60,985 bases of DNA from Deltaproteobacteria bacterium (GCA_030648035.1 JAUSII010000116.1:1-60985); one strand, 5' to 3'. Shown: positions 6,353 through 17,602, counted from the stretch's first letter. The notes: generated by a model not told the origin, from the letters alone. Numbers and translations: made by a program.

Positions 6353-8409
6353 GAGGCCCTCCACTGACGTCCCATGATGCGCTCAAATTCTTGTGGCGAA
6401 GTGATTCCCTTCATCACCAGTCGTCTGGCCGACTCACGAAGCAGGACAACGCCGGCCTCGGTCAGAGATCTCTCTGCGTCATCGCGTAATTTTATATCCT
6501 CGGCTCCACTGAACACATAGGCCAGCACTTCGTTTGTCGGCGGAACAACTTCATAAATGCCGATGCGCCCATTGTATCCGGTATTCTTGCACTGCCTGCA
6601 TTTTCCACTACTGAAAATTTCGGCGCGAGCCAGACTCTCCCGTGTCATCCCCAGAAGATCGGCAACAGTGGATGGATCGGATATTTTTTGTCGACAGTGC
6701 GGCTCTGTGCAGAGTCGTCGCACGAGTCTTTGCGCCACAATCCCCCTCAACACGTCGGCCAACATATGACCCGGAACTCCCATCTTCACCAAACGTTGCA
6801 CCGTGGAAAGAGCATCGTTGGTATGCAACGTGGAAAAAACAAGATGGCCTGTATCGGCCGCCTCCACTGCAATCTGCGCTGTTTCAGGATTCCGAATTTC
6901 ACCAAGCATGATGATGTTGGGATCGGAGCGCAAAAAAGAATGCAACGCCTTTTCATAAGTCAGCCCTCTCTCAATTTGCATCTGTTCTACACCACCCGGC
7001 AGTCTATATTCCACCGGATGTTCCGCGGTGAGGATATGTATGTCGGGCCGGGCCAATTCTGTTATCAAGGATGCAAGCAGAGAGGTCTTGCCGGAACCGG
7101 TGGGTCCGGTCACCAGAACCAGACCGTTGGGCTGTGAAGCAAAAGCTCTCAACATTCCCAGTTGCACTCCATCCATTCCCAAACCATCCAAGTCAAAAAT
7201 TTTCTGCGATCTTAAAAGTCTCATGGAAATGGCAGGGCCGTAAATGGTGGGACGGACCTCCGCGCGCACATCCATTGTTTCATCCCCGACCGTCCATTGA
7301 AAAACGCCACCCTGTGGAACCAGATGTATTTTGTCTGTCTCCATGTGGGCATCCGTTGCCAATTTTCTTACAACTCCTTGGGCATATGGAAGCAATCGGG
7401 CTTCATAATCTGCAAGATAAAGCGGTTCCAAAAGACCGTCTCTGCGAATGCGAACGGAGAGTCGTCCTTTTTGGGGGGCAATATGAATATCGCTGGTCCC
7501 TCTTCTATAAGCCTCATCCAAAATATTTTTAACAAGCTGAAGCACAAAAGGACTTTGCTCCGTAATCTGCTGGCTGGTATCGGCCCCAGCGGCGCGAACT
7601 GGAGCAGTACCAATATTTTCTATCGGCACAGGAGCGGCCGGCTTCGTCGCTCCGTCCTGACCATAAACGCGTTCGATCCCCACTTTGATTTCATGTTCAA
7701 AAGCAAAGACTGCTTGAATGGTATAACCGGTTGCAAAACGAATTTTGCCCAACAGTTCCAAATCCTCCGGCGAGGAAACAACAACATACAGAATACTTCC
7801 ACTCCGCATATAGGGTAGAACACCCAGCTCCAGCGCCTTTGCCTTTGGAAAGTTTGAAAAAATATCTCCCATATCTGCAGGCATGCCATCCGTTAAAACT
7901 TCCGCCACATTGATAATGGGAATTCCGGTATCGGTCGTATGCTCGCTCAAAATAATTCTCAAACGATGAAGTTTTTCCTCTTCTCTAGCGGCATTCCAAT
8001 GGCGCCCAATCACCGTCCAGAGAAAAGCGCCTCCCCTCGATGCGCTGATCCAACCCCGTATTTGAAGCGGAGTGGCCAAATTTTCGCTCAAGAGCTTTGC
8101 TACAATTTTCTGTTGTGCCGGGAGTGAAGAGGGAGGTTGTGTCACTGGCGCAATTTCACCGCCGGATGAAGGGCCGCCATTTCCCATTGCATATATTCGG
8201 TCGGGGATCGCCGCGAAGAGAGACGCGCGATCTGGTTTGGAAGGAACTCGGGATTGAAGCCAGGCAATAGCGGCAGGCTCCAGAACATCGGCCGGTGCCT
8301 CTGAATGGGGAACCGTCACGGGTATCACAAGGGAATCCAAAGCAGACGCAAGATTGGCCGTGGTGCAAAAAATTTCTGCAGAAAGGGCAACGTCACCGAT
8401 GACTCTCAT
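6349..8409 (-). CDS. type II secretion / type IV pilus assembly ATPase, PilB/GspE-like
   Basis: Hexameric cytoplasmic ATPase that powers pilus or pseudopilus assembly. The C-terminal half is a canonical GspE domain: TSDIHIAPQKGRLSVRIRRDG, Walker A GPTGSGKTS (about residue 435), Asp box (IIMLGEIRNPETA), His box (GHLVFSTLHTNDA) and a tetracysteine zinc motif (CTEPHC ... CRQC). The N-terminal 45 residues are not the usual pilus-ATPase start and resemble the start of the 435-residue protein at 22746-24053 (both contain DVALS ... LDSL). The start is set at 8409, behind GGAGG with 8-base spacing; an upstream ATG at 8427 would precede the expected transcription start of the promoter at 8430-8456. 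No other pilus or T2SS genes are nearby. Confidence 0.9.
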   Translation of the reverse strand: MRVIGDVALSAEIFCTTANLASALDSLVIPVTVPHSEAPADVLEPAAIAWLQSRVPSKPDRASLFAAIPDRIYAMGNGGPSSGGEIAPVTQPPSSLPAQQKIVAKLLSENLATPLQIRGWISASRGGAFLWTVIGRHWNAAREEEKLHRLRIILSEHTTDTGIPIINVAEVLTDGMPADMGDIFSNFPKAKALELGVLPYMRSGSILYVVVSSPEDLELLGKIRFATGYTIQAVFAFEHEIKVGIERVYGQDGATKPAAPVPIENIGTAPVRAAGADTSQQITEQSPFVLQLVKNILDEAYRRGTSDIHIAPQKGRLSVRIRRDGLLEPLYLADYEARLLPYAQGVVRKLATDAHMETDKIHLVPQGGVFQWTVGDETMDVRAEVRPTIYGPAISMRLLRSQKIFDLDGLGMDGVQLGMLRAFASQPNGLVLVTGPTGSGKTSLLASLITELARPDIHILTAEHPVEYRLPGGVEQMQIERGLTYEKALHSFLRSDPNIIMLGEIRNPETAQIAVEAADTGHLVFSTLHTNDALSTVQRLVKMGVPGHMLADVLRGIVAQRLVRRLCTEPHCRQKISDPSTVADLLGMTRESLARAEIFSSGKCRQCKNTGYNGRIGIYEVVPPTNEVLAYVFSGAEDIKLRDDAERSLTEAGVVLLRESARRLVMKGITSPQEFERIMGRQWRAS

Positions 8410-8429
8410 AAAATCAACCTCCACCATCC

Positions 8430-8456
8430 TCTTCGGCTACGCTAAAAAAAAGTTGC
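8430..8456 (-). promoter_or_regulatory. sigma28-like promoter of the PilB-like gene
   Basis: Minus strand GCAACTTT (8456-8449), 11 bases, then GCCGAAGA (8437-8430). Same motif and spacing as at 1984-2010. Transcription would start near 8423, which makes the ATG at 8409 with its GGAGG the first usable start. Confidence 0.6.
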
Positions 8457-8484
8457 CTACAATAAATCCACTACAATAAATCCG
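8457..8484. repeat. 14-bp tandem duplication at the island I edge
   Basis: CTACAATAAATCCA is immediately followed by CTACAATAAATCCG. The duplication lies exactly where the truncated RhuM gene stops and the PilB-like promoter begins, so it may mark the left junction of defence island I. No tRNA-like sequence is present here. Confidence 0.6.
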
Positions 8485-8839
8485 CCTTTAAGCGGGTGGC
8501 CACAGCACTTGTGATGCGGTAGCCGACAGAAATAATCATGTCGAGGTTGTAGTATTCGATACTGCGCTGGACATTGCGATTGCCTTCCTGTCGAACTGTT
8601 AAGAAATCCTTAATAGTTGCCTCAGGCATAAGCTCTGATTCTTCAAAAATATTCTTGATGTGCATGCTGATATTGGGGACTGTTGTCTGGAACAATTCGG
8701 CGATTTGCTGTTGGGGGAGCCAAACTGTTTCATTGTCGAGCCGCACATCGATTTTGATCTCTCCATCCTCGGTGGAATAGACAAGGAATTGGCCCTTGCC
8801 GCTGGTGGTTGTTAAGCTGTTTGTTTTCTTTTGGTTCAT
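8471..8839 (-). pseudogene. truncated RhuM-family protein
   Basis: A 122-residue protein matching only the first third of the RhuM ('virulence RhuM') family: FLVYSTEDGEIKIDVRLDNETVWLPQQQIAELF ... IFEESELMPEATIKDFLTVRQEG ... YYNLDMIISVGYRITS. A complete homologue lies at 39514-40554 (346 residues) and continues with RQWATRVLREFAI, whereas this copy breaks off after VATRLKADLL at the 14-bp duplication. It is therefore probably inactive. RhuM genes commonly sit inside type I restriction clusters, as here and in island II. Confidence 0.8.
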
Positions 8840-8871
8840 GGTTGTTCAACTTTCATTTTAATCTCCACGGC

Positions 8872-9669
8872 TCATATGCCCAAAGCATCATCGAGTTTGT
8901 GCATTAAAAGACTGGCAAGAACGATAAAATGTTTCGCTCGTTTATCATCGATACTTATATTGGAATGCGCCTTTGGATTTCTTATTCCGGTCATTGAGCC
9001 AGAAAAAATTTGCATAAATCCCACTTGGATATTTTTTCCGTTTTCAGTGGAGAGATCATCAAGACTAATCACGGGATTATTAACCGAAAAAGCACGATTC
9101 ATCAGAGTACTGCCATCAAGGTCATCACCAATTCTCTTTTTTACAATTTTTTTCACACAATCATTGATCTCCTTAAAAGCAGCCTCTACCGAATCAGCAT
9201 AATGTCCGCTTTCAAAGCGAGAGCGGGAAATTCCAATAATGCGTGGATGTACAAGATTCCAAAAATCATATGATTGAATAAGTTGGGATGCATTTGGAAG
9301 ATCCAGCTTCTTCTCTTCCAATCGCTGAATCAAACCTTCCAACATGCTTACCGTTTTGGGAATGCCTGCTGAAAAATTATGCTGATATTCATGATCAGAC
9401 ATTCCGACCGCATGTCCACCAGACCAAATATTGTGATATCGGTGTTCATGAAATTCTGGTGAGTTTTGTCCGAAAACTTCCCTGATTGTTTCTCTGACAT
9501 TCGATTTAACGTTATTTATTTTCTGGTCATCAAAACGAATTTGTTGGGAATTGAGTTCTTGCACTTCTTCAATTCGGCGTTTCAGCTTGGCAATACCGGT
9601 TTCAATTTCACCTACACTTAAAAATGTTTTTGGCTCAATCACTGGTTCCACAATTTTATGTCTTGCCAT
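8872..9669 (-). CDS. TIGR02391 (Ymh) family protein
   Basis: A 265-residue protein whose C-terminal half fits the TIGR02391/Ymh family: LVHPRIIGISRSRFESGHYADSVEAAFKEIND, DGSTLMNRAFSVNNPVISL and GFMQIFSGSMTGIRNPKAHS. The N-terminal part is predicted helical. The family is found in restriction and defence neighbourhoods, but I know of no proven activity. It lies 9 bases beyond the end of the metallopeptidase gene and shares the transcription direction of the hsd operon, suggesting it is operon cargo. Confidence 0.75.
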   Translation of the reverse strand: MARHKIVEPVIEPKTFLSVGEIETGIAKLKRRIEEVQELNSQQIRFDDQKINNVKSNVRETIREVFGQNSPEFHEHRYHNIWSGGHAVGMSDHEYQHNFSAGIPKTVSMLEGLIQRLEEKKLDLPNASQLIQSYDFWNLVHPRIIGISRSRFESGHYADSVEAAFKEINDCVKKIVKKRIGDDLDGSTLMNRAFSVNNPVISLDDLSTENGKNIQVGFMQIFSGSMTGIRNPKAHSNISIDDKRAKHFIVLASLLMHKLDDALGI

Positions 9670-9678
9670 AGTGTTTCC

Positions 9679-10395
9679 TCATTCCTTCCACGCCTCTGCC
9701 CCAAGAGGCAGCTCGTTAAGTTCTGCACGGGCTTCGCGCCATGTTGGATAGTGATGAGCCAGTAGTTCCAAGAATCGCTCACTATGCGTGGGCTCAATAA
9801 GATGTAGCATTTCGTGAACAATAACATATTCAACAAGGTCCTTTGGCTTCTTCACTAACTCTGTGTTGAGTCGAATGTGTCTCATCTTTGGGTTGCAGCC
9901 ACCCCATTTGGTTTTCATGCGTTGCAAAAAGTACGTTTTGACTTTCACTCCGAGCTTTGGCTCCCATTTGGCGATCACAGATGGAACAAACTCATGAAGC
10001 AATTTTTTGTGCCATTCGTGCATGATCTGTGATTTTTTCACCTGATGGCTGGCAGGTCGTACACAAAGCGTGATCCGCTTGTGATCGATAATTACAGATG
10101 GTTTGGCATTTTTCTCAACCACGTTCAGCAAATGTCTGCGGCCCCACAAAAAGTGGCTTTCTCTTTCAATAAACTTCCTCGGGGATTCTCTTTCCTGACC
10201 AAGAAGTATCTCTTGTTGCCGCCGAATCCATTCAAGTTTGGAAATCGCATAGGCCCGTGCCACTTCAGTCCGGATGTTGTTGGGTACTGCGAGCGTGACT
10301 CGGCCATCAGGCGGATGGACCGACAAGTGAACATTCTTGATGGCCTTGCGGGTTACCTGAATGGCAATATCTCCAAGTTCGATGGTTTCAATCAT
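9679..10395 (-). CDS. YgjP-like (M48/SprT-type) metallopeptidase
   Basis: A 238-residue putative zinc metallopeptidase of the YgjP/WLM-like group. The zinc site is HEMLH in [22 protein letters not shown], with a third ligand likely in the following helix; [24 protein letters not shown] is the typical preceding block. Such genes are regularly joined to type I hsdR genes; here its start overlaps the hsdR stop by 4 bases. Its role in restriction, for example turnover of a subunit, is unproven. Confidence 0.88.
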   Translation of the reverse strand: MIETIELGDIAIQVTRKAIKNVHLSVHPPDGRVTLAVPNNIRTEVARAYAISKLEWIRRQQEILLGQERESPRKFIERESHFLWGRRHLLNVVEKNAKPSVIIDHKRITLCVRPASHQVKKSQIMHEWHKKLLHEFVPSVIAKWEPKLGVKVKTYFLQRMKTKWGGCNPKMRHIRLNTELVKKPKDLVEYVIVHEMLHLIEPTHSERFLELLAHHYPTWREARAELNELPLGAEAWKE

Positions 10396-13300
10396 GTGTA
10401 CCTCGGCTGATTCTTGATAATTTCAAAAATGGCCCGCGTTGCCTTGCGATCCCTGTTCAAAAGTGGAAACAAGGCATTCAAAACCTGCTTTTCTCGAGTG
10501 TCGTCTCCCTTCCAGCCTGCCGGTGCCTTTTCTCTCATGGCAAGGTCGATCTGAAGTGCCAATGCAGACCGCTCATCATTGTCAGCAGGACATTGGAATG
10601 TATCGGTCTCAATATGTTGGAGATTGTTATACAGCACGATGGCGCTTGGATGCCCGTTGAGCCCAGACGGATGATCTGCTTTGTTATCCTTTTTTGCCAT
10701 GCGATGAACAAGCGCCTCTGCCTTCTTAAGCCATTCTTCATACGCCTCGGTGCTGTCCCTTTTTTGATCAATGAGATCGCCTAGCAACTTGGATATTTCT
10801 TCGTAAAATCTTGGGTCGGTAAGCTGATCCCGGATGATTGTCTTGCGGACGTTGTTGATAATTCCTTCAGCAATGGCGTTTTTTGAAAGTTTTCCTTTTT
10901 CGTTGAGTTTTCTTGCAATGGCATCGTGAATGCCGGTCTCAATAATCATTTCAACAAGTGTGTAATTATCCAGGGTGCCCAAGGGATCCACAGGGTCAGC
11001 CTGAATGTAAGAATTGAGGAGATGACGCATGTCTGCTTCGTAGGGCTTGATATCAAGCTCTTCGCCGGAATGTCGTTTGATGGCCGCTCGTATGTCGCTA
11101 AAGAAAATTACTTCATTGTTGAGAGTTGCAATTTCAGCAGAGGAGTAGCCCGCTTCTGACAAATCCTGGGAAATCTCCGCAAATGCGCGCACAAAACCGG
11201 CCACCGTTTTGTAAAAAGCAATCCTCAATGCTTCCGTGTTGTTTAATGCATTCGGATCATTAGCTTCTCCACAAAAATAATGCAGGTACTGCTCGACTTC
11301 ACGTGGATGCGGAACAGGGTCACAAAGATATTTCAGGCTCTCGCGGGCAACATCTAGTTTTTTTCGGCCTTCTTCGAGCCAGTTCTTGATTTTGACATTA
11401 TTGTCGCCTTTGCCATCTTCGTCGATATCCAGCTCGTCGGAGTTGTAAATCGCGATGACTTCCTGCACGTCACCTAATAATTCTTTATAGTCCACAATGT
11501 AACCGTAATCTTTATCCTCACCATCCAGCCGATTTGTCCGACAGATGGCCTGAAACAGGTTGTGATCATGCAGTTCATTATCGAGGTAAATATAGGTACA
11601 GGATGGCGCATCAAAACCAGTCAGGAGCTTACTGACAACCACCAATAATTTGCAATTTGCAGGTTCTTCGATAAATCGTCGTTTGATTTCATCTTCGTAT
11701 TGTTTCGTTGTCTGGTTATTTTCCAGCACAAATTGGGTGTAGGTATCAAACTTGTATCGCTCGTCACTATTGGCAGGCTCACGGGAAATCGCATTGTGAT
11801 TGGGTTCATACGACGTGACAATGCCGCAGTATTGGCCAAATGCCGTATTTTTGAACAGGCGGTAATAGTGACACGCATCGTAGATTGATGCCGCCACAAG
11901 GATGGCTGTGCCACGGTCATTGTTGAGACGCGGCTTTAGGGTGAAGTCTTCAATGATGTTGGCCACAATGCGTTGTTTGCGTTCTCCGGCACTCATTAGC
12001 TTTTCCAGAGTCGCCCATGTCTTGCGCACAATGGCTTTCTGAAAATTATTCAGATTTTTTGTTTTCTGTTCAAACCACGCATCAATGGCCGCCTGAGAAG
12101 TCAGGCGTTGCGGCACATTGCGGGCTTCGTATTTTAGGTCTAATATCACCTTGTCCGCAACCGCTTCATGGAATTTGTAGGTGTGTATGTAGGTACCAAA
12201 AATATTCCGTGTGGTCTGTCTGTCCTTGAGCAAGAGCGGTGTACCGGTGAAACCTATGAAAATGGAATTCTCTAGCCAGCGTTTCATTTGTTTGTTCATG
12301 TCACCACCCTGGGTACGATGACATTCATCAACGAAGACATAGAAGCGTCCGAAAAGAGAGGGTGGTGGGCCTTGCAAATCTGCCGGATCGAATTTGTGAA
12401 CAAGGGCACACAGCAAGCGGGGCATGGTGGCGCCAATTTTGGAAACAAATTCAGCCCGTGTCGTGATGCGCGGTGACGGCGAATTGGTGCCAATCACACC
12501 GGCATTCTTCATCACGCCCTCGATTTGTTTGTCGAGTTCGTCGCGATCAGTGACCACGAGCACGCGCGCCTCGGGATCAAACTCCATCAACCATTTGGCG
12601 ATGAGCACCATCAAAATGCTCTTGCCGCTTCCTTGGGTGTGCCAGATCACGCCACCTTCTTTAAGACGAATTCTTTCTTGAGCGGCCTTGAAACCAAAAT
12701 ATTGATGGGGGCGGGGCACTTTCTTTTGGCCCCCATCATAAATAATGCAGTTCCTGAGAAGATCGAGCAGACGTTCTTTGTTACACATCTGAGCAATGGG
12801 TTTATCTAAATACTCACCTCTCCCAATGGCATTCTTGCCAAGAGTACCGGTCTCATCTTTCCATTCCACAAAAAATTGTTCCGGCGTGCCCGTGGTGCCA
12901 TAGCGCAGACCTTGGGAGTCACTGCCAGCAAAAACAAATTGCACTGTTGAGAAAAAACCCTTGTTGAAGATTTCTTCCTGATTGGTGATGAGCTGACGAA
13001 CACCATCGCCAATTTCTACGGAGCTACGTTTGAGTTCGATCACACCGATAGCAATGCCATTGAGATACAGTACCAAATCGGGCCTGCGCTCATACCCACC
13101 CTTGAGCGTCACTTCTTCGGCCACACCAAAATCGTTTTTGTCTGGATTGTCCCAATCAATCAAATGAACGGTTTCGTGGGCTTGACCTGCAGCAATTTGC
13201 ACCGGCACGCCATAGCGCAATAATTGATAAGTGCGAAGATTGGCCTGATAAAGCTCAACGCCCGTACTGTCGGCAGCGGTTTCCAGCTTTTGCAGGGCTA

Positions 13301-13496
13301 CCGAAATATGGGTATCGGAATATTCGCGTTTTTTCAGGTTAGCTTTAAGGAGTTCTGTTTCGATATTCCGGTTTTTTTCACGCTTCTGCCAATCGCCAAG
13401 GTAGTCATAGCCGAGATAATCCGGATGAGTTTTATCCGTAAACAGTGAGATAACACGATTTTGAGTCAAACGCTCTGAGCGTGGTTTAGTGGACAT
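10392..13496 (-). CDS. hsdR: type I restriction enzyme R subunit (island I)
   Basis: Motor and nuclease subunit (about 1034 residues) of a type I restriction-modification complex. The PD-(D/E)xK nuclease core is visible as [19 protein letters not shown], followed by SF2 helicase motifs: [10 protein letters not shown] (Walker A), [10 protein letters not shown] (DECH box), GFTGTPLL, and a C-terminal helicase lobe ([20 protein letters not shown] ... ICRTNRL). The start at 13496 is chosen because GGAGG lies six bases upstream; the longer ATG at 13517 lacks this. It overlaps the hsdS stop by 11 bases and the metallopeptidase start by 4. Size and motifs fit an EcoR124-like R subunit, distinct from the EcoEI-like one in island II. 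Confidence 0.95.
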   Translation of the reverse strand: MSTKPRSERLTQNRVISLFTDKTHPDYLGYDYLGDWQKREKNRNIETELLKANLKKREYSDTHISVALQKLETAADSTGVELYQANLRTYQLLRYGVPVQIAAGQAHETVHLIDWDNPDKNDFGVAEEVTLKGGYERRPDLVLYLNGIAIGVIELKRSSVEIGDGVRQLITNQEEIFNKGFFSTVQFVFAGSDSQGLRYGTTGTPEQFFVEWKDETGTLGKNAIGRGEYLDKPIAQMCNKERLLDLLRNCIIYDGGQKKVPRPHQYFGFKAAQERIRLKEGGVIWHTQGSGKSILMVLIAKWLMEFDPEARVLVVTDRDELDKQIEGVMKNAGVIGTNSPSPRITTRAEFVSKIGATMPRLLCALVHKFDPADLQGPPPSLFGRFYVFVDECHRTQGGDMNKQMKRWLENSIFIGFTGTPLLLKDRQTTRNIFGTYIHTYKFHEAVADKVILDLKYEARNVPQRLTSQAAIDAWFEQKTKNLNNFQKAIVRKTWATLEKLMSAGERKQRIVANIIEDFTLKPRLNNDRGTAILVAASIYDACHYYRLFKNTAFGQYCGIVTSYEPNHNAISREPANSDERYKFDTYTQFVLENNQTTKQYEDEIKRRFIEEPANCKLLVVVSKLLTGFDAPSCTYIYLDNELHDHNLFQAICRTNRLDGEDKDYGYIVDYKELLGDVQEVIAIYNSDELDIDEDGKGDNNVKIKNWLEEGRKKLDVARESLKYLCDPVPHPREVEQYLHYFCGEANDPNALNNTEALRIAFYKTVAGFVRAFAEISQDLSEAGYSSAEIATLNNEVIFFSDIRAAIKRHSGEELDIKPYEADMRHLLNSYIQADPVDPLGTLDNYTLVEMIIETGIHDAIARKLNEKGKLSKNAIAEGIINNVRKTIIRDQLTDPRFYEEISKLLGDLIDQKRDSTEAYEEWLKKAEALVHRMAKKDNKADHPSGLNGHPSAIVLYNNLQHIETDTFQCPADNDERSALALQIDLAMREKAPAGWKGDDTREKQVLNALFPLLNRDRKATRAIFEIIKNQPRYT

Positions 13497-14775
13497 GATT
13501 AACCTCCGGCGTGACAAGGCGTGTTTTACCCGTGAGCAGTTCCTGCATCATGGCCTGCTTGAGGGCGCGGGTCTTCTCCCGCCGCTGTTCCAACACTACC
13601 AGCTCCGCGTCCATCTCCGTCAGCACCTCGGCGATGGCGGTTTGTTCGGGGAGTGCGGGCAATCGAAGCGGTGACTTGAGAAGCGCAACCTTGGACAAGT
13701 TGTAGCGGGTCGAGCCTTGAGCGAGTGACTTCATCAACTCGCGGCCTTCTTTACTCCTGAGGTAGTAAGCCAAGAACAATTCATCGGCCTCAGTGCCATC
13801 GTGAAACCGAAAGCCAAAGCAAAAGCTGTTCAAGTAAACGTCTCGAACTTCATCAAGCAGCACCGAACACATGGCGACTTCTTCGGGGGTCTCTGATGAG
13901 CCATTGAAGAACAGGTCGCCCTTTTTTGCGCGATTCTGAGACTCCGTCGGCGAGAGCTGCACATGCTCGAACGTTCCGCAATCAATCACGACGTTCGACA
14001 TGACGTTCATGAAAGTGATGTAACGCGCAGAACCTTCGCCAAAGTCGGCTTTGGTTTTGCCGGTCAACCCGCCATAAGTTGACCCCACATCCCCCAGCCG
14101 CTTCACCTCCCACTCGCCGTGGAAGCCGGGGAGGCGGGTTTGGCCCGTGAGGAGTTGCTGCATGGCGGCCTGTTTGAGGTCGCGCTTCTTGGTGATGAGC
14201 TTGTCGAGGCTTTCGAGAAGGACATCGACATCAGAGAGGGCGGTGGCGATGGCGTGTTGTTCGGGAAGGGATGGAACGATAATCTGAAATTTTAATAAGT
14301 CTCGCGTGTAAATAGCAGCAACACTTGTAGTTCCAGTCGCGAGACCACGTAGGCGAGAAATCGCACCCTCTGTATTCATCGAGTAGTTTGCATATTCATT
14401 TGAGCAAACTTTCTTTTGATCGAACTCTAACCGCATGAGGTTGGAGTTGTAGTAAGCGCGTGGAAGCTCAGCTCGCCAAATGGCAACTTTACCGACCAAG
14501 TCCAATGTGTTTCGCGTATTAAACAAAACATCGCCATAAACGAGCCGGTGTGTTGGTTCTGGCATCACACCTGGGGTGATGAACTGCACTTTCGACAGGT
14601 CGAAATTTCCACGAGCAAGATTTCCCATCTTCATTAGTGGCAGTTCACCCTCCACGTCTTGATTCGCGTAATTTCCTCCAAGTCGTCCTTTTAACAGGAC
14701 CGTACCGAGTGGTTTTAGATCCCAATCCTCCGGAATAACACCCACCTCGGTATGCTTATAACCGGGCTTCACCAT
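13486..14775 (-). CDS. hsdS: type I restriction specificity subunit S (island I)
   Basis: A 429-residue specificity subunit with the usual two target-recognition domains, each followed by a conserved coiled-coil spacer: [49 protein letters not shown] in the middle and [46 protein letters not shown] at the end. The two domains set the two halves of the methylation site; the site cannot be read from sequence. It overlaps both hsdM (7 bases) and hsdR. Confidence 0.94.
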   Translation of the reverse strand: MVKPGYKHTEVGVIPEDWDLKPLGTVLLKGRLGGNYANQDVEGELPLMKMGNLARGNFDLSKVQFITPGVMPEPTHRLVYGDVLFNTRNTLDLVGKVAIWRAELPRAYYNSNLMRLEFDQKKVCSNEYANYSMNTEGAISRLRGLATGTTSVAAIYTRDLLKFQIIVPSLPEQHAIATALSDVDVLLESLDKLITKKRDLKQAAMQQLLTGQTRLPGFHGEWEVKRLGDVGSTYGGLTGKTKADFGEGSARYITFMNVMSNVVIDCGTFEHVQLSPTESQNRAKKGDLFFNGSSETPEEVAMCSVLLDEVRDVYLNSFCFGFRFHDGTEADELFLAYYLRSKEGRELMKSLAQGSTRYNLSKVALLKSPLRLPALPEQTAIAEVLTEMDAELVVLEQRREKTRALKQAMMQELLTGKTRLVTPEVNHVH

Positions 14776-17264
14776 ACCGCTCCCATTCTCTTCAAATGCC
14801 CCTCAACAAGGGTGGAGAATTCGGCGACTGATTCTTCCAGTTTGGGCAGAGGTGTTTCATAGCGTTCCGCGAGCTGGCGAATTCTTCCGGTGAGCGTTTG
14901 TGAAACACGATCGAGTTCGCCTTGTACAGCAGTAGCAATTGTGGCCAACCATTTGTCATCCACGACAAGTGTTTTGATTTCGCTCTCGGTGAGTTTTGGG
15001 TATTTCTCGGCAATTTTATTTTCTAAATCTTCCTGTGCCGCTTTAAGACTGGTTTTAATGGTGGCTTGCCGCTCCAAAATCACAGCATAGTCTTGAAGTG
15101 CCTGCCGCTCATCATCGTAATCAGGATCTTTACCGATTTCCTTGAGTCGAGCCTTCACTCCCTTGACGGTGATCTTTTGTTTGTCGCCTTCACCTTCAAT
15201 CACTTCCGCAAGCAGTCCATCCTCGCCACTTTGTTCCTCGCGCTTTTCGTCAAGCTCTTGTTCAATGGTGGCAAGTTCGGATTCAAAGCCTGATATGACA
15301 TCGCGCTCGCCGCTGAAGTAGCGGGCAATCAGAATTTCAGCAGGAACAAGATCCGATTTGAAACGGCGATTGCCGCGCTTGAAATCTTCTTTTTCTGGCC
15401 AGACAAGTTTATTATCTTTGTTTTTGATCTGACAAATTTCTCGAGGCGGGGCGCCTTGCTGCCAGCCAACTGCAGAAATCAGGTAAGCGTCGTCCTGCAT
15501 GGTTTCTGCCCAATAATCCATCATGTGTTGATAGATATCGTAGGCATCCAGCAGAGGTGCAGACTTGAAAGTGGCGAGGAGACTTTCGGCAATGTTTTCA
15601 ATAAGCGCCTTGGGATGACCGTTTTGATCAAAGCCATTCAATTGCAGCGCATTGGTTTTTTTCCAACCGGCAAAAAGCAAGGTGGCCGATTTGTGGAATG
15701 CAGTAAATTCGGGGTGACTAAAAATGGCAGGCTTCACTTCAGTGATGGGAAGCGGCAGCTGATAATAACCGGAGCGGAGTACCTTGAACAGTGCTATGCG
15801 CAAGCCGGGCATGATCTTCCAGTATTTAGCCAGCGCATCAATATCGTATTCAGGGATGCCGCCACGCAAGTGCCCGTCTATATCCTGCAAATCTTCAGGT
15901 TCTGTACTGTCGATGTAACGCGGGAGATTGAGGTTGTAGTCATTCTTTGGATTCGCAATCTCTTCAACAGGTACCATCCGAGCATAACGCGGATTACTTT
16001 CATCCTGCCGTCTAAATATGTCCACGATCTTGTGGATGTCCTGTTCACGCAGTCGATTTTTTGGACCATCCTTGCGAAACCCCTTTGAAGCATCAATCAT
16101 GAAAATACCTTTGCGTGCCGTGGCATTTTCTTTGTCGAGCACAAGAATGCAGGCAGGAATACCGGTTCCAAAAAAAAGATTGGCCGGCAAACCAATGATG
16201 CCCTTGAGAATGCCAGAGCGCACAAGTTGCTGGCGGATGCTGGCCTCGGCATTCCCTCTAAAAAGCACACCATGTGGAAGAATGCAGGCCGCTTTACCGG
16301 TGCTCTTCATGGAGCGAATGATGTGCAAGAGGTAAGCGTAATCGCCTTTTTTTTTGGGCGGCACTCCCCATGTAAAGCGCTGGTAGTCATCGCCTTTGCC
16401 GCTTTCACCAAGCGTGAGGCCTGTGGACCAAGTTTTGTCTGAAAAGGGTGGATTCGCGACAACATAATCATAGGTGCGGAGTTGCACGCCATCGAGAAAT
16501 TTGGGCTTCACCAATGTGCCTTCACCACCGGATTGAATGTTCGCGGTGGGAAAATCATGCAGGATCATGTTCATTCGGGCAAGACCAGCGGTCGTGCTGT
16601 CCTTCTCTTGCCCTTCAAGTGTAATTCGCTTTCCTGATTCAGCTGCGACTTTTAACAACAATGAACCAGAACCACAGGTCGGGTCGTAGGCGGTTGTACC
16701 CGCAACTGTGTTTGCGGGTGATACGCCCAGCACCTTGGCAATGATGCGACTGACTTCCGAAGGAGTATAAAACTGTCCCTTGCTTTTACCGCTCTGCGTG
16801 GCGAAGTGCCGCATCAAATATTCGTAAGCATCACCAAGAATGTCATCATTTTCAGCACGGTTTTGAGAGAAATCTAGTGCAGGGTTTTCAAAGATACTGA
16901 TAAGGTTTCCAATTCTTTCAACCTTTGCTGGACCATCACCAAGTTTGTTTGGGTCATCAAAATCCGGAAAATCACTGCGAGCAAGATTGGTATTGGAGTC
17001 AACCAGAGGCTTGATTACCTGAGTATTAATGAGCTCGCCGATATTCGATTTGCCTTTGAGTGCAGCCATGTCTTTGAAAGTCGCACCCTTTGGTATAACA
17101 ATCGGTGGCTCAAAGCCGTCATAGTCTGCATATTTGTCGGAAACATATTTGATGAACAACATGAACAAAACGTAATCTTTGTATTGGCTAGCATCCATGC
17201 CGCCCCGCAATTCATCACAGGATGCCCAAATGGAGGAGTAGAGATCTGATTTCTTAAGTGCCAT
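14769..17264 (-). CDS. hsdM: type I restriction methyltransferase subunit M (island I)
   Basis: An 831-residue adenine-N6 methyltransferase subunit. The SAM-binding motif is DPTCGSGSLLLKV (about residue 200) and the catalytic motif is NPPF in VVANPPFSDKTWS. It is longer than common HsdM proteins (about 500 residues) because of a roughly 300-residue, charged, largely helical C-terminal extension beginning near KSDLVPAEILIARYF. The start overlaps the truncated HTH gene by 11 bases. It is the first intact gene of the island I operon, reading away from tRNA-Ser(CGA). Confidence 0.94.
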   Translation of the reverse strand: MALKKSDLYSSIWASCDELRGGMDASQYKDYVLFMLFIKYVSDKYADYDGFEPPIVIPKGATFKDMAALKGKSNIGELINTQVIKPLVDSNTNLARSDFPDFDDPNKLGDGPAKVERIGNLISIFENPALDFSQNRAENDDILGDAYEYLMRHFATQSGKSKGQFYTPSEVSRIIAKVLGVSPANTVAGTTAYDPTCGSGSLLLKVAAESGKRITLEGQEKDSTTAGLARMNMILHDFPTANIQSGGEGTLVKPKFLDGVQLRTYDYVVANPPFSDKTWSTGLTLGESGKGDDYQRFTWGVPPKKKGDYAYLLHIIRSMKSTGKAACILPHGVLFRGNAEASIRQQLVRSGILKGIIGLPANLFFGTGIPACILVLDKENATARKGIFMIDASKGFRKDGPKNRLREQDIHKIVDIFRRQDESNPRYARMVPVEEIANPKNDYNLNLPRYIDSTEPEDLQDIDGHLRGGIPEYDIDALAKYWKIMPGLRIALFKVLRSGYYQLPLPITEVKPAIFSHPEFTAFHKSATLLFAGWKKTNALQLNGFDQNGHPKALIENIAESLLATFKSAPLLDAYDIYQHMMDYWAETMQDDAYLISAVGWQQGAPPREICQIKNKDNKLVWPEKEDFKRGNRRFKSDLVPAEILIARYFSGERDVISGFESELATIEQELDEKREEQSGEDGLLAEVIEGEGDKQKITVKGVKARLKEIGKDPDYDDERQALQDYAVILERQATIKTSLKAAQEDLENKIAEKYPKLTESEIKTLVVDDKWLATIATAVQGELDRVSQTLTGRIRQLAERYETPLPKLEESVAEFSTLVEGHLKRMGAVW

Positions 17265-17419
17265 GAGTTAATAGCCTTTCTTTTTTCCAACTGTAGCTTT
17301 CTTTTTTTTGTTGCGACTCACTGTCAGACCGCACCCAATCATCCACCTCGGACAATTTAAAACGCAGCAGGCGACCTGCTTTGTGTGCTGGGAAATTTTT
17401 GGTTTCGATCCAAATTGAC

Positions 17420-17424
<5 letters not shown>
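17254..17424 (-). pseudogene. N-terminally truncated excisionase-like HTH protein
   Basis: A 56-codon frame with the second half of a MerR/excisionase-type HTH domain (FPAHKAGRLLRFKLSEVDDWVRS) followed by a charged tail. The recognition-helix half that should precede FPAHK is missing: the frame begins only 10 bases from the CCA end of tRNA-Ser(CGA). In island II an intact 64-residue HTH gene occupies the same place before hsdM (43907-44101). This copy was probably cut by integration or deletion at the tRNA end. Its frame overlaps the hsdM start, so it may still be translated. Confidence 0.65.
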
Positions 17425-17525
<101 letters not shown>

Positions 17526-17574
17526 AAAAATCCAAAATCTCTCTTAGAATGGACTTCTCGGCAAAGCAATAAAC

Positions 17575-17602
17575 AAAAAGCCCCTCCCAATATGGGAAGG
17601 GC
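17575..17602 (-). terminator. rho-independent terminator of the ice-binding-like gene
   Basis: On the minus strand GCCCTTCCC, loop ATATT, GGGAGGGGC, then TTTTT. It lies 25 bases past the stop of the gene at 17628-18380 and before the tRNA. Confidence 0.75.

Noticed and set aside
8427..8430. ATG at 8427 as the start of the PilB-like protein
   Set aside because: It lies upstream of the expected transcription start, and GGAGG lies before the ATG at 8409.
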